Of a DNA stretch of 64,000 nucleotides, positions 21,396 through 32,520 are shown piece after piece. Positions within the stretch are counted from its first letter, which is position 1. Every line of letters starts with the position of its first letter. Where the stretch lies: NCBI GenBank assembly GCA_031769625.1, contig JAUIMM010000040.1, forward strand, positions 13,212,501 through 13,276,500, given 5' to 3'. The position numbers and the translations under genes are program-made. The stretch comes from Taudactylus pleione. Lineage: Eukaryota > Chordata > Amphibia > Anura > Myobatrachidae. The notes under the pieces are model-generated. The model searched no databases. It was not told the origin of the DNA and saw only the letters and a program-made list of their open reading frames with translations.

Positions 21396-22168
21396 TGTCA
21401 CGTGCCGCTCTGGAGCGCTGCAGGAGGTCTGGCACTTACCTGTCCGGGCAGTCTGGCAGGGTCCGTCTGGAGGGGGTGCAGGCTGCTGGTGGTTAGTGGG
21501 GTGTGCGGGCAGGTCCCTGAGAGGTAGCGCTGGGTCTCTGGCAAAGTGGAGATTTGGTAGTATGTGCAGACGCTGCCAGGTGCTGGGTGCCGCCATCTTG
21601 GATCTGGTCACGTCATGAGTGAGCCAATCCACTCTGCATAATTCACAGTCGGCTCTGACATCCAATCCAGCTCAAGCCTTGAGTACTTAAGGGCTGTCTG
21701 GAAGTTCCTAGGTTGCCAGTGCAACGTCTTACACAACTAGTCTGTGTCTAGTTCTCTGTGCTCCTTAGCTACATTCGCTTTCCAGTGTTCCAGTTTGCTG
21801 TACCGGTTGGAGATTGCTTCTGCTTTCTGCTTCACTTCATAGTTCCATTGCTAGTTGGACTGTCCATCTCAGTTCCGGTGACCAATACCGCCACCTGCGC
21901 TTTGTTACAGAGCCTCCTCCACCAATGTTCCAAGCCAGCACCGGTACAAGGTTCCTGCACTCCAGCTTCTCCAGGAGTCGTGCTCAGATTACCCCGGAAG
22001 GGTTAATTTTGCCTTTTTCTTGGTCTCCATCCTCCGCTTCCTCCACCAAAGGCAGAGACATTCATGAATAAATATTCTCTTCGTCCAGCTTCATTCCAAT
22101 ATCAAGAAACTGCTCGCAAGTACGTCCCTGCACCCAGTCCGGGTCCACAATCCGTTTTGGACATGACA
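21396..22168 (+). mobile_element. Solo LTR of a Gypsy-type or retroviral element
   Basis: The 773-bp segment begins TGTCACGTGCC and ends GGACATGACA, so it has the TG...CA ends and inverted TGTCA/TGACA termini of an LTR. It is flanked by the 5-bp direct repeat ACTAC (21391-21395 and 22169-22173). Inside are promoter-like sequence (GAGTACTTAAGGGCTGTCTGG near 21680) and an AATAAA at 22067-22072. There is no internal coding region next to it, so it is a recombined solo LTR. The strand is inferred from the order of promoter-like and polyadenylation-like signals. I cannot name the family. Confidence 0.75.
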
Positions 22169-22173
22169 ACTAC

Positions 22174-23022
22174 TAATGCACCAAGGTTTTTACTGAACCT
22201 AAAATCATCTTTATTCTGTTTTAAGGGCCTTTTTATCAATTATTTGTGAGATATCCCCCACAAAACACCAAATTTCTTGGATATCCCCCAAAACACACCC
22301 TGAAATAATAAGTATCTCCCAAATGTATGTACAGGGACCACAGCAGATATTGGAGATATCTACTGTAATCTACCATATTTGATCACAAAAGCAGCCCCCG
22401 TAGGAACCTGAATTTAGCAAGTTCTGGAATGCGATGCATTGTGTCATTTTCTATTTTTAAGGAAACATTGGGGCTGATAATGTGTAGAGACTGTACACTC
22501 CCACATGTCTCTGGCCACACCAGAGCTGGTACTAGATTTTTTTGGTGCCCTGAGCCAGAGAAAGCATTGATGCCCCCCTACCCCCTCCCCATTTTTTAAA
22601 TAGGGACATAAGAAGTGCACCTGAAAAAGGTCCATGGCCTCATGTAGAAGGGCCAAGGAAGAGACAGGGGAGGCCAGGAGATGCTGGGGATAAAAGAAGA
22701 GGAAGCTACAAGTGAGAATGATAATAAACAGGAAAATTGACAGACCCAAACAGTGACGCCCTGCAGTACCCCGTGCCATGGCACTGGTTGCACTACCCTA
22801 GTTATGGCCCTGGGCCACACCCACACAGCACTGTTCACAGCTCCTCCCCATCTCTATATAAGCCCTCGAACATAATCAGCCGCAGGCCCATGTGGATCTT
22901 AATCTGGCCCTGATTGCCAGGAATAGCAGCTGTAATGCTGGAAACAGCAGAAGTTGGACACAGGTTTGAGGTGCACCAGAGTGCTATGGCAGGGCCAGCC
23001 CCAGGCCTACTAGCACCCTGTT
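22174..23022. other. Intergenic with one dispersed repeat
   Basis: From about 22520 to 22810 is a repeat whose ends are TTTTTTTGGTGCCCTGAGCC and CCATGGCACTGGTTGCACTACCCTAG. It is the reverse complement of the insert at 16705-16885. The 111- and 80-codon open frames on the minus strand fall inside it and are not considered genes. Confidence 0.4.
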
Positions 23023-23175
23023 GGGGAGATATACTAAACCTTGGAGAGAGATAAATTGAAGAGAGATAAAGTACCAACCAATCACCTCCCGTCACTTTAC
23101 ATGCTGTGTTTGAAAAAAGACAGGAGCTGATTGGTTGGTATATTATCTCTCTCCAAAGCTTAGTACATCTACCCC
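23023..23175. mobile_element. Short inverted-repeat MITE (GAGATGTACTAAGC family), copy 2
   Basis: Ends GGGGAGATATACTAAACCTTGGAG and, reversed, AGGGGTAGATGTACTAAGC. The inner blocks AGAGATAAAGTACCAACCAATCA and TGATTGGTTGGTATATTATCTCT pair with each other. Related to 3871-4048. Confidence 0.65.
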
Positions 23176-23499
23176 TCTGTGAGATATTTTAAAGCACTCC
23201 ATTCAACTATGGGCCTGAGTCATAATAGTATGCTAATCAGTAGTCGAAGTGGGAATTCTGAAGTGGGTGTATGGAGGTAGCCTGTGCGCGTGCACAAAGA
23301 AAATGGGTGTGGCCATGCGTCACAAGCACATTGACACTCAAAATGGGGTCATGTCAGCATATTCTTTAATGTCACATGTCACCCCTGTTCCTCTTCCCCT
23401 TAAACTTTATCCCTCTTTAACCTTGCACTTTTCCGGTGAGACACACAGGGGTGGAGGGGTACACAGAAGAGGTGAGGGACACAGGGGTGATGGTGTACA

Positions 23500-23960
23500 C
23501 ATGGGAGGACAGTGCACACATGGGGACAGGGAGGGGGGACAGCGCACACATGGAGACAGGGAGGGGGGACAGCGCACACATGGGAGGACAGTGAGGGGGG
23601 ACAGCGCACACATGGGAGGACAGTGAGGGGGGACAGCGCACACATGGGAGGACAGTGAGGGGGGACAGCGCACACATGGGAACAGGGAGGGGGGACAGCG
23701 CACACATGGGGACAGGGAGGGGGGACAGCGCACACATGGGGACAGGGAGGGGGGACAGCGCACACATGGGGACAGGGAGGGTGCACAGCGCACACATGGG
23801 GACAGGGAAGGGGGACAGCGCACACAGGGGGACAGGGAAGGGGGACAGCGCACACAGGGGGACAGGGAAGGGGGATAGCACACACAGGGGGACAGGGAAG
23901 GGGGATAGCACACATAGGGGGACAGGGAGTGGGGGACAGTACACATTGGAGGACAGGGAG
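23500..23960. repeat. 30-bp GC-rich minisatellite
   Basis: About 15 copies of a 30-bp unit, GGGGACAGCGCACACATGGG followed by GACAGGGAGG, run with little divergence in the centre and more at the edges. Because the unit length is a multiple of three and lacks stops in several frames, both strands show long open frames with 10-residue periodicity (171, 210 and 236 codons on minus; 125 and 162 on plus). Those are not genes. Confidence 0.9.
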
Positions 23961-24709
23961 GGAGGACTGTATATACCAGGGGCAAAAGGGAGTGAGAAAA
24001 GTACAGTATGTGACACGTGTACAGTAAGCGATAGGCCCGGGATATACATATATAAATATAACTCACCTTTTTCCTCCTCCTGTTGTGGCTGCTCCCAGCC
24101 AGTCTCCCGTGGATCATTTTTGCATTCTTCAGGTGTTATTTAGTCACATTTCTACAAAGGAACAAACATTTTTTAATGTTCACTTGTGACATATGTAACA
24201 CACATCTACTCTTAATATACCCAATCTCTCCTGACTAATTAAAGGCAAAAATAATGCTTGGTCAAGCAGTATTTTATAGGATAAAGAGGTACAAGATTCA
24301 ATAAATTTATGGACGGCACTAAAGTGATTGTAGGCAGGGACGGACTGGGACTGTAATTCGTCCCTGGCAACTCTGTGCCCACGCGCTGTAGGCATTTGAA
24401 ACGTGTGTGATGCCACCTCACAGGGGCGTGTTGCAAGTTACAGGATGGAGGCATGACCTCAATATTGTATCATATATTGCCACTTTCAGATAATCAAATA
24501 CACGGTAAAAACTGCTTGTTGTGCATTTTATTCTTTATATGCCATCTTAGTTTTGTATTGCCATGCCCATTCCATCAGTTGTCTTGCATCTGTAAGATAA
24601 ATATTGTAAAGCATTAAAGTAGCATATAGTAAATGTGGTTGAGATAATTAGGCAGTGCATTTGCACATACTGTAACAATATAAGTGATGGAGTACAAAAT
24701 GGTTTTATA
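23961..24709. other. Intergenic, unassigned
   Basis: No recognisable gene or delimited element. Ends at the LINE target site. Confidence 0.3.
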
Positions 24710-24724
24710 GCTGGTGAAAGTTTT

Positions 24725-25868
24725 TTGTTTTGTTTTTTTAAACTTATTTTTATTCAGAATGAGCAAATAAAAATAATACAGAAATCGTACCATAACAAAT
24801 ATAATGTATACAAGAGATACAATAGTTGGCAGTTACACAAAATTATATAATATGTATAAAAAAATAAAAAAATAATAATAAATTACCTGGTATTTTAAGC
24901 AAAATAGCAATGTATACATTTTAAATATTAAACGGGTTAAGTAAATTATATCTAAATCAACAGGCATGGTCAGCAACTCTGTCAGATTGGACCATAGAGG
25001 CGGGTCTTGGCAGATTGATTGGGGTATCTTCTAGCAAAAGTATAGTTTTGTACCACTGAGTGGAGTGAAAGTATTTATGTAATTGTGTCCTTATATCTTC
25101 TGACAAGGAATCAATGAATCCCTCCCAAATGTAAAAAAATGATTCAGTACGTTCCTCCTTATGTAATGAAGCCTCCAACCAGTCCATATGAAACACATGA
25201 AATGTTTTGGATTTAAATAAATGTATAGAGGGAAGTTCTTTATGAATCCATTGATGTAAAATACATTTACGAGCAACAGCAGAAATAATAAGAATCAATT
25301 TTTTGCTTCCCTGTAACATTTGTATAGTAGAAGGTACAAACCCCAAAACTGCCCATTCTGCAGTCAAAGGTAAATTATTAAGGAGGTAGGTTAATGCGAA
25401 CCTCCTAACCTGTCTTCAAAAAAAGGTTATTAAGGGGCAGTCCCACATGCAATGCATAAACGTAGCGTTTGAACTATTGCATTCAGGGCATGTGTCGCAG
25501 TCAGAAATCCCTATCAGGAATCTACGATTCGGGAAAAGATGCCCCTTATGGAATATATTATAGAACATTTCCTTATACATGGACGCAGATAATGTTCGCA
25601 TGGAATATGTGAGTGTCTTTAAGAGGAGGTCAATTGTTATATGCGGAAAAATTTGTGTCCAGGAAAATAAACCATTCTTTGATTTTGTCAAGTCGAAGGG
25701 GTCATGTATTAATTGGTAAAATAGTGATATAGACTTTCTACCAGACAAAGACCTTGCTAGTGTAACATCTAGGGGGTTGAACCAATCTTGTGTGGACAGA
25801 TGTTTACCTAATGAGCTAGCGTAGTGTTGAGCTTGGTATAAAGCTAGAGTATGAGAACGCAGTATCTT
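24725..25868 (-). mobile_element. 5'-truncated L1/Tx1-like LINE with a 15-bp target duplication
   Basis: The sequence GCTGGTGAAAGTTTT occurs at 24710-24724 and again at 25869-25883, flanking the insert exactly. The left end on the + strand starts with a T-rich run, the poly(A) tail of a minus-strand LINE. Two minus-strand open frames (25416-25748 and 24957-25367) give the C-terminal part of an ORF2-like protein. The element keeps only about the last 1.1 kb of a full LINE. Confidence 0.85.
24957..25748 (-). pseudogene. LINE ORF2 C-terminal fragment (two frames)
   Basis: The upstream frame encodes KGHLFPNRRFLIGISDCDTC and CPECNSSNATFMHCMWDCPL, the Cys/His cluster seen near the end of L1/Tx1-type ORF2 proteins. 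After a stop and frame change near 25370-25415 the second frame reads 136 codons (AVLGFVPSTIQML, ARKCILHQWI). The reverse transcriptase and endonuclease domains are absent through 5' truncation. It is non-functional. Confidence 0.75.
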
Positions 25869-25883
25869 GCTGGTGAAAGTTTT

Positions 25884-26833
25884 AAAAACCTTTTACTATT
25901 AAATTCATGGTCTAAGGTTTGTGTGTTTACTGTTTCTTACCATTAGACTCAAAACTTCAATTTCTACCTTTCTAATAATATAAATCACATTGCATGTCAG
26001 GTCATATGTAAAGGCAACATGTATACTTACAATTTCACTTCATATTACATCTATCACCATTTCAAGAGAAATGCAGTAGTTGTCAGTTTCTGTAGTTATC
26101 ACACTGGCCACATTCCTGTATAATACTTTAAACTGATTTTATAAAAATATTAAGCATATTTCATATTTGTTCTAACCATAAACTCTTCAATTACGTAACT
26201 TTGACTGGTCAGTGTTTCTGTAACTATATGCTCTTCATACCATTATTTAGCCTGACATTTTCAGATAGCATACTGAGATTATGAATACCTTATGTAGGTA
26301 ATAGAATGGTTAGCTTTGTTATTTTTCAGAAATGACACCTCAAACCTTTTATATCACTCAATGACAGTTCAGCATCTGCATCTACATAAAATCCCTGCAC
26401 TGCCATGAGACATCTACATGTAGTTTTTTAAATACTAATATGATAAAATCAGTGTTAATATCATATTTGTTTTAAAACAAAAACGTGCCTTTTTTTTAAT
26501 GTAAGTAGTCAGAATCGGAATAGGCAGTACAATTTGGTTTGTACTAGAAGGTGGGGATATAATGGAAAATGTCCTTATTCTTGCTTTTGGCCTTAGATGA
26601 TAATAAGGCTCACTGCATCTATATATGCGAAAGTACACCTTTTAGTATGTTTTAAGTTCCAACCTCTATCATGTCTTCATCACATACAGTATGTCATTAC
26701 ATTCCTGGAAGCAGACCTAATATAATGTGTTCCATTATAAGAATAGAACAAGACCTAAGTCTGCCAACTCAGAGTTCTTCTATATGGCAAAATAAGTTGT
26801 TGTCCCCCCTCTGCCGAGCAAGGTGCTACACAT
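25884..26833. other. AT-rich intergenic DNA, unassigned
   Basis: No gene signal or repeat end recognised; the only open frame over 60 codons (26435-26638, minus) has no domain. Confidence 0.3.
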
Positions 26834-26836
26834 TTA

Positions 26837-27160
26837 GGGGGTAATTCAATTCTTTTATCAGGCACCTTAACCAAAAGTGCCTGACGGACAATTCATTTGT
26901 TGCTCCGTTAGGGATGCCCGTGTCTCATGTGTATGCTCGACAGCACTGGGTTTAGCTGTACAAAGCGGCTAAACCCATCTAAAGTCTTGCTTTGGGCACC
27001 CAAAGTGCCGACTTCTGACACATTACTGCTCGCCACCTCAGGAGACAGCGAGCAGATATGTGTCTACATGCGGCATGAGTGCAAAACGAAGCAACAAATT
27101 TAATTGCTCCGTCAGGCGCCCATTAGTTAAGGTTCCTGATAAAACAATTGAATCGCCCAC
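26837..27160. mobile_element. PIF/Harbinger-type MITE with TTA duplication
   Basis: TTA at 26834-26836 and 27161-27163 flanks ends GGGGGTAATTCAATTCTTTT and, reversed, GTGGGCGATTCAATTGTTTT. The inverted repeats extend about 35 bp through TATCAGGCACCTTAAC. A 3-bp TTA target and G-rich termini are typical of PIF/Harbinger elements; no transposase is present. Confidence 0.75.
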
Positions 27161-27700
27161 TTACAGATCAAAAGGGTCTAAGCCATGCTCAAACCCAACC
27201 TGCTACATACCCGGCCATTCAATGTTAATTAATTTAGCTACTGTCACACAACTATTTAAATACACCATAAAATATACCATATTATGTGCCTTCTAATGTT
27301 TAGACATTCATAAGGAACAGGGGTCAAGATTTAGAACTAGACTTTGTTTCATATCTTAGTTCTAAAAAAATCTAATTTAAATTTCCCCCTATGTGTCCGG
27401 CCGCCGGCGCGCCTCGCCCATGACGTTACCTGACTACACGGAGGTGGCGGAACAGTTCAGCAAGCTGGTTTATGTTTAAGGTATTTATATGTCTGTGTTT
27501 TGGGGTTTCTTGATGTCTTGATAAAGGAGTTTGTCTCTCCGAAATGTTGACTACCTGAGGCTACTGTCGATGATTGTACTTTTGTTGCGGAGTCCTCAAG
27601 TGCCTTTACACCCCACAGTTTACTTTTACATATTGCCAATTCAGAGCACCGTGGCAAGTTGATTTGAATCACGGGAGTGCCGGATTGTTTGGATACAGTG

Positions 27701-27741
<41 letters not shown>

Positions 27742-27759
27742 CATACATACACACACACA
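27701..27759. repeat. (TA)n followed by (CATA)n and (CA)n microsatellite
   Basis: A dinucleotide TA run followed by four ACAT units and a CA run. Confidence 0.9.
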
Positions 27760-27767
27760 GAAATATA

Positions 27768-27952
27768 GGCGGCACTCACAGTACATTCAATCCGAGTATA
27801 TTCACCAACAGGTCATCTTTATTCCGACGTTTTAATCTCCCCAATCGGAGATTTTCCTCAGGAAAAATCTCCATTTGGGTAGACTGAAACGTCGGAATAA
27901 AGATGACCTGTTGGTGAATATAATCTGATTGAAAAGTCCCGTGAGTGCCGCC
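27768..27952. repeat. Palindromic repeat with GTCGGAATAAAGATGACC arms
   Basis: The outer arms GGCGGCACTCAC and GTGAGTGCCGCC and the inner 32-bp arms (27801-27832 with 27887-27918, identical apart from orientation) make a hairpin around CCCCAATCGGAGATTTTCC. It sits next to a (TA)n run and includes the GAAACGTCGG word that recurs elsewhere in the window. Confidence 0.75.
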
Positions 27953-28017
27953 TAAATTTCCGCCTATTATACAGTGAGAGCTGTTCCTACCAGGAGAGGG
28001 CACCCAGGCTAATTTTG

Positions 28018-28063
<46 letters not shown>

Positions 28064-28674
28064 ATATATTAAGGGTGTGCACCGGCCACTTTTCGAGTTT
28101 TGGTTTTGGAGCTGGATCTTTCTTCGTGTTTTGGATCTGGATTGGTTTTGCCAAAACCACCCTTCCGTGTTTTGGGTTCTGGGTTTTGTGTTTTGGATCT
28201 GTATTTTTTTTAAAAAAAGAATAAAAACAGCTAAAATCACAGAATGTGTTGGTTTTTCTGCTCCTATGCTATTATTAACCTCAATAACCTTAATTTCCAC
28301 TAATTTCCAGTCTATTCTGAACACCTCACACCTCACAATAGTGTTTTTATGTCCAAAAGGCTATGCTAAGCGACATGAGTGGGCGGCACAAACACGTGGC
28401 CCATCTAGGAGTGGCACTGCAGTGGCAGACAGGATGGCAGTTTGAAAAACTAGGCCCAAACTGTACATAATGCAAAGAAAAAAAAGCGGTGCAAGATGGA
28501 ATTGTCCTTGGGTCCTCCCACCCACCCTTATGTTGTATAAACAGGACATGCACACTTTAACAAACCAATCATTTCAGCGCCAGGGTCTGCCACACGACTG
28601 TGGCTGAAATGATTGGTTCGTTTGGGCCCCCTCAAAACAAGCTGGCAATTAATCTGTCCCTGCACAAACTGGCT

Positions 28675-29676
28675 CTACGGAGGCAAGATGTCGTCCTCAT
28701 CCCCCTCATCCACCGATTCCTCACTCTCTTCAGTGTTGTGTACATCCTCATCCTCACAGACTATTAACTCGTCCCAGCTGGAATCCACCACCACAGGTCC
28801 CTCTGTACGTTCTGGAGGCTGGTCTCCCTGAAAGAGTTGGTAATTCATTTTTATGAACATCATCTTCTCCACATTTTGTGGAAGTAGCCTCCTACGCCTT
28901 TCGCTGACAAGGTTCCCGGCTGCACTAAACACTCTTTCGGAGTACACACTGGAGGGGGGGCAACTCAGGTAAAATAGAGCCAGTTTGTACAGGGGCCTCC
29001 AAATTGCCTCTTTTTCCTGCCAGTACAGGTACGGACTGTCTGACATGCCTACTTGGATGCTGTCACCGATGTAATCCTCCACCATTCTGTCTATGGTGAC
29101 AGTATCATATGCAGTGACAGTAGACTTGTCAGAAATTGTTGCCAGGTCCTTCAGTCCGGACCAGATGTCCAAACTCGGTCCTGCCTGCCCTGCATCACAG
29201 CCAGCGGGTTGCTTAGGATATCTAAGTTTTTTCCTGGCAGCCCCAGTTGCAGGAGAAAATGAAGAAGGAGCTGTTGACGTGTCACGTTCCGCTTCAGCTG
29301 ACAGTGTTTTCACCAGCAGGTCTTTGCACCTCTGCAGACTTGTGTCGGCCGGAAAGAGAGACACCACAAAGGCTTTAAACCTAGGATCGAGCACGGTGGC
29401 CAAAATGTACTGGTCTGATTTCAACAGATTGACCACCCTGGAATCCTGGCAAAGCGAATGAAGGGCTTCATCCACAAGTCCCACATGCCGAGTGGAATCG
29501 CTCCATCTTAGCTCCTCCTTCACTTTATCCAGCTGCTTCTGCAAAAGCCTGATGAGGGGAATGACCTGATTCAAGCTGGCAGTGTCTGAACTGACTTCAC
29601 GTGTGGCAAGTTCAAAGGGTTGGAGAACCTTGCACAACACGGAAATCACTCTCCACTGCGCTTGAGTCAGGTGCAT
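28675..29676 (-). pseudogene. hAT transposase, C-terminal part with dimerisation domain
   Basis: This 333-residue frame is the continuation of the upstream transposase in another frame; coding sequence extends upstream of its first ATG to the duplication at 29714-29751. Residues about 215-275 carry WRPLYKLALFYLSCPPSSVY followed by SERVFSAAGNLVSERRRRL, the hAT C-terminal dimerisation region with the conserved SER..FS. The last 45 residues are highly acidic. Both halves are otherwise free of stops, so the inactivating change is probably recent. Confidence 0.88.
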
Positions 29677-29695
29677 ACCCCCTCCTTTGCCTATA

Positions 29696-31798
29696 TCATA
29701 GGTGGATGGCCTTTGAATGGCCTTTTGCTGCTTGAATGGCCTTTTGCTGCTCCTCCATCCTCTGAAGCATATAGAGGGTTGAGTTCCACTGCGTCACAAC
29801 CTCTTGCTTCAGGTGATGGCGGGGCAGGTTCAAGAGTGTTTGCTGGTGCTCCAGTCTTCGGCACGCAGTCGCTGAATGGTGAAACTGGCCAGAAATTTTT
29901 CGGGCCACCCAAAGCGTCTCCTGCACACCCCTGTCGCTTTTCAGAAAATTCTGCACCACCAACTTTATTGTGTGAGCAAAACATGGGATGTGCTGGAATT
30001 TGCCCAGATGTAATGCCCGCACAATAGTGGTGGCGTTGTCAGATATCACAAATCCCCAGGAGAGACTAAGTGGGGTAAGCCACTGGGCGATGATTTCCCT
30101 CAGTTTCTCTAAGAGGTTGTCGGCGGTGTGCCTCTTACTGAAACTGGTGATACACAGCGTAGCCTGCCTTGGAACGAGCTGGTGTTTCTGAGATGCTGCT
30201 ACTGGTGACGCTGCTGTTGTTGCTGCGTAAGGTGATACATCTACCCAGTGGGCTGTTACAGTCATATAGTCCTTAGTCTGCCCTGTTCCACTTGTCCACA
30301 AGTCCATGGTTAAGTGGACATTGGGTACAACCACATTTTTCAGGACACTGAGGACACTTTTTCTGATGTTTCTGTACAGTCTCGGTATCGCCTGCCTAGT
30401 GAAGTGGAATCTAGATGGGATTTGGAACCGGTGACACACTACCTCCATCAATTGTCTAAATCCCACTGCACTAATGGCGGATACCGGATGCACGTCTAAC
30501 ACCAACATAGCAGTCAAGGCCTCAGTTATATGTTTTGTTTCAGGATGACTGCTGTCGTACTCCATCCTCCTCGCTAAGGACTGTTGGAGGGTCAATTGTT
30601 TAGTAAAAGTAGTGGTGTTCCTACTTCCTCTCTGGGATGATGAACGACTCCCAGCAGCAGCAACAGCAGCAGCAGTAGGCGTAGCAATGCAGGATCCTCT
30701 GGAGGAATCCCAGATAGGAGAGTCAGTCATGCCAGAGACATGGCCTGCAGGACTACTTCCGTTCCTGACTAAGGAGGAAATTGACGAGGAGGGAGTTGAC
30801 GGTGTGGTTTGCAGGCGCTTGGATACAACAGGACAACGGGATTTAGGTGTCCCTGGACTGCTTACGGTCTTAGCCAAAGTTTCTGAACTTGACAGTAACT
30901 TTTTATGAACGCGCTGCAGGTGCCGTATAAGGGAGGATGTTCCTAGGTGGTTAACGTCCCTACCCCTACTTATTTCACCTTTACATATGGTACATATGGC
31001 AAGACAGTTGTTGTCCGGATTTGAATAGAAATATTGCCAGACCAAAGAGGTGAAATGTTTGGTCTTCTGCCCAGGCATGACCGTGATGGGCTCTTTCATC
31101 CCACGGACAACAACTGTCTCCCCCAGAGCCTGATTTAAACAAACCACATCACCATCAGAATCCTCCTCGCCAACTTCCTCCTCAGCGCCAGCTACACCAG
31201 TATCCTCATCCTGTTGTACTTCAACAGTGACATCTTCAATTTGCATATCAGCAAGTGGACTGTGGGTGCTCCTTTCAGCACTTGCAGGGGGCGTGCAAAT
31301 GGTGGAAAGAGCCACCTCTTCCCTTCCAGTGCTTGGAAGGTCAGGCATCGCAACCGCCACCATGCTTGGACTCTCCTTGGGAATTTGTGATATCTTCTTA
31401 GAATGCACAGTTCTTTGCTGTGCTTTTGCCAGCTTAACTCGTTTGATTTTTTTAGCGGGAGGAGGGCTTCCATCGTCATATGAAGCTGAACCACTGGTCA
31501 TGAACATAGGGAAAGACCTTAGCCGTTCCTTGCCACTCCGTGTCATAAATGGCATATTGGCAAGTTTACGTTTCTCTTCAGATGATTTCAATGTTTTTTT
31601 TAAGGTCATTTTCCTGAACTTTGTCATTTGGGATTGTATGTGCCCTCTACTATGACATTGGGCATCGGCCTTGGCAGACGACGTTGATGGCATGTTATCG
31701 TCTATGTCATGACTAGTGGCAGCAGCTTCAGCACTAGGAGTAAGTGGTTCTTGATTTTTCCCTATTTTATTTTTATCGGAGAAAGTTTGGTCCTCCAT
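29696..31798 (-). pseudogene. hAT transposase, N-terminal and catalytic part (BED zinc finger)
   Basis: The 700-residue frame starts MEDQTFSDKNK. Residues 1-245 are low-complexity and Lys/Ser/acidic-rich. Residues 251-300 form a BED zinc finger beginning SLVWQYF, with C269, C272, H293 and H298. The RNase H-like core follows: MDLWTS with D499, then VISDNATTIV with D587, and IPCFAHTIKLVV (606-615), the hAT hallmark. It resembles ZBED-type hAT transposases. The frame is lost at its end by a 19-bp tandem duplication, so its last 12 or so residues are out of register. The start is chosen because the second copy conserves it. Confidence 0.9.
29714..29751 (-). repeat. 19-bp perfect tandem duplication that breaks the hAT transposase frame
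   Basis: TGAATGGCCTTTTGCTGCT occurs twice in direct succession (29714-29732 and 29733-29751). Nineteen is not a multiple of three, and the transposase changes frame exactly here. Counting a single copy would leave the two coding parts in one frame. Confidence 0.93.
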
Positions 31799-31814
31799 TT
31801 ATGTTATATTGATT

Positions 31815-32520
31815 TGATATATACGTGCGGCTAATACGCACGTATATATACAAACACAGAAAATATTTTTTTATTTTTGCTGGAGACTAGTGCACTTTGT
31901 GGGTTACACCACACTTTAAGAAATGAGCCAGCCGGCCCTTTACTTATGGGATACAGGCGCACACTTGGCGCTGCTCCTTTGTTGATGCACGTGCAGCCAC
32001 AGTGCACACAATTCACAAACACAGAAAATATTTTTTTATTTTGTTTGGAGTGTACTTTGGGGGTTACAGCACCTTTAACGGTCAAGCCAGCTGGCCCTTT
32101 ACTTATGACACAGGCACACGCTTGGCACTACTTTGTTGATGCACGTGCGGCTACTGCGCACACAATTCACAAACACAGAAAATATTTTTTTATTTTGTTT
32201 GGAGTGTACTTTGGGGGTTACAGCACCCTTTAACGGTCAAGCCAGCCGGCCCTTTACATATGACACAGGCACACGCTTGGCACTACTTTGTTGATGCACG
32301 TGCGGCTACTGCGCACACAATTCACAAACACAGAAAATATTTTTTTATTTTGTTTGGAGTATACTTTGGGGGTTACAGCACCCTTTAACGGACAAGCCAG
32401 CCGGCCCTTTACTTATGGGACACAGGTGCACGCTTGGCGCTGCTCCTTTGTTGATGCATGTGCAGCCACAGTGCACACATTCACAATACACAGAAAATAT
32501 ATATTTTTTTGCACTTGGGG
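31815..32520 (-). repeat. Subterminal tandem repeats of BED-hAT copy 1 (about 155-160 bp units)
   Basis: Units with GTTGATGCACGTGC, CACAATTCACAAACACAGAA, TTTGGAGTGTACTTTGGGGG and CAGCACCCTTTAACGG recur at about 31980, 32130, 32288 and 32448. They lie between the transposase start and the terminal repeat and may hold transposase-binding or promoter sequence. The same units occur in the fragment at 47850 and in copy 2. Confidence 0.85.

Noticed and set aside
23400..24143. Long open frames (162-236 codons) on both strands
   Set aside because: They are translations of a 30-bp tandem repeat, with strict 10-residue periodicity and overlapping frames on opposite strands.
29093..31655. Plus-strand open frames of 98-142 codons
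   Set aside because: They are antisense shadows of the hAT transposase, whose domains are clear on the minus strand.
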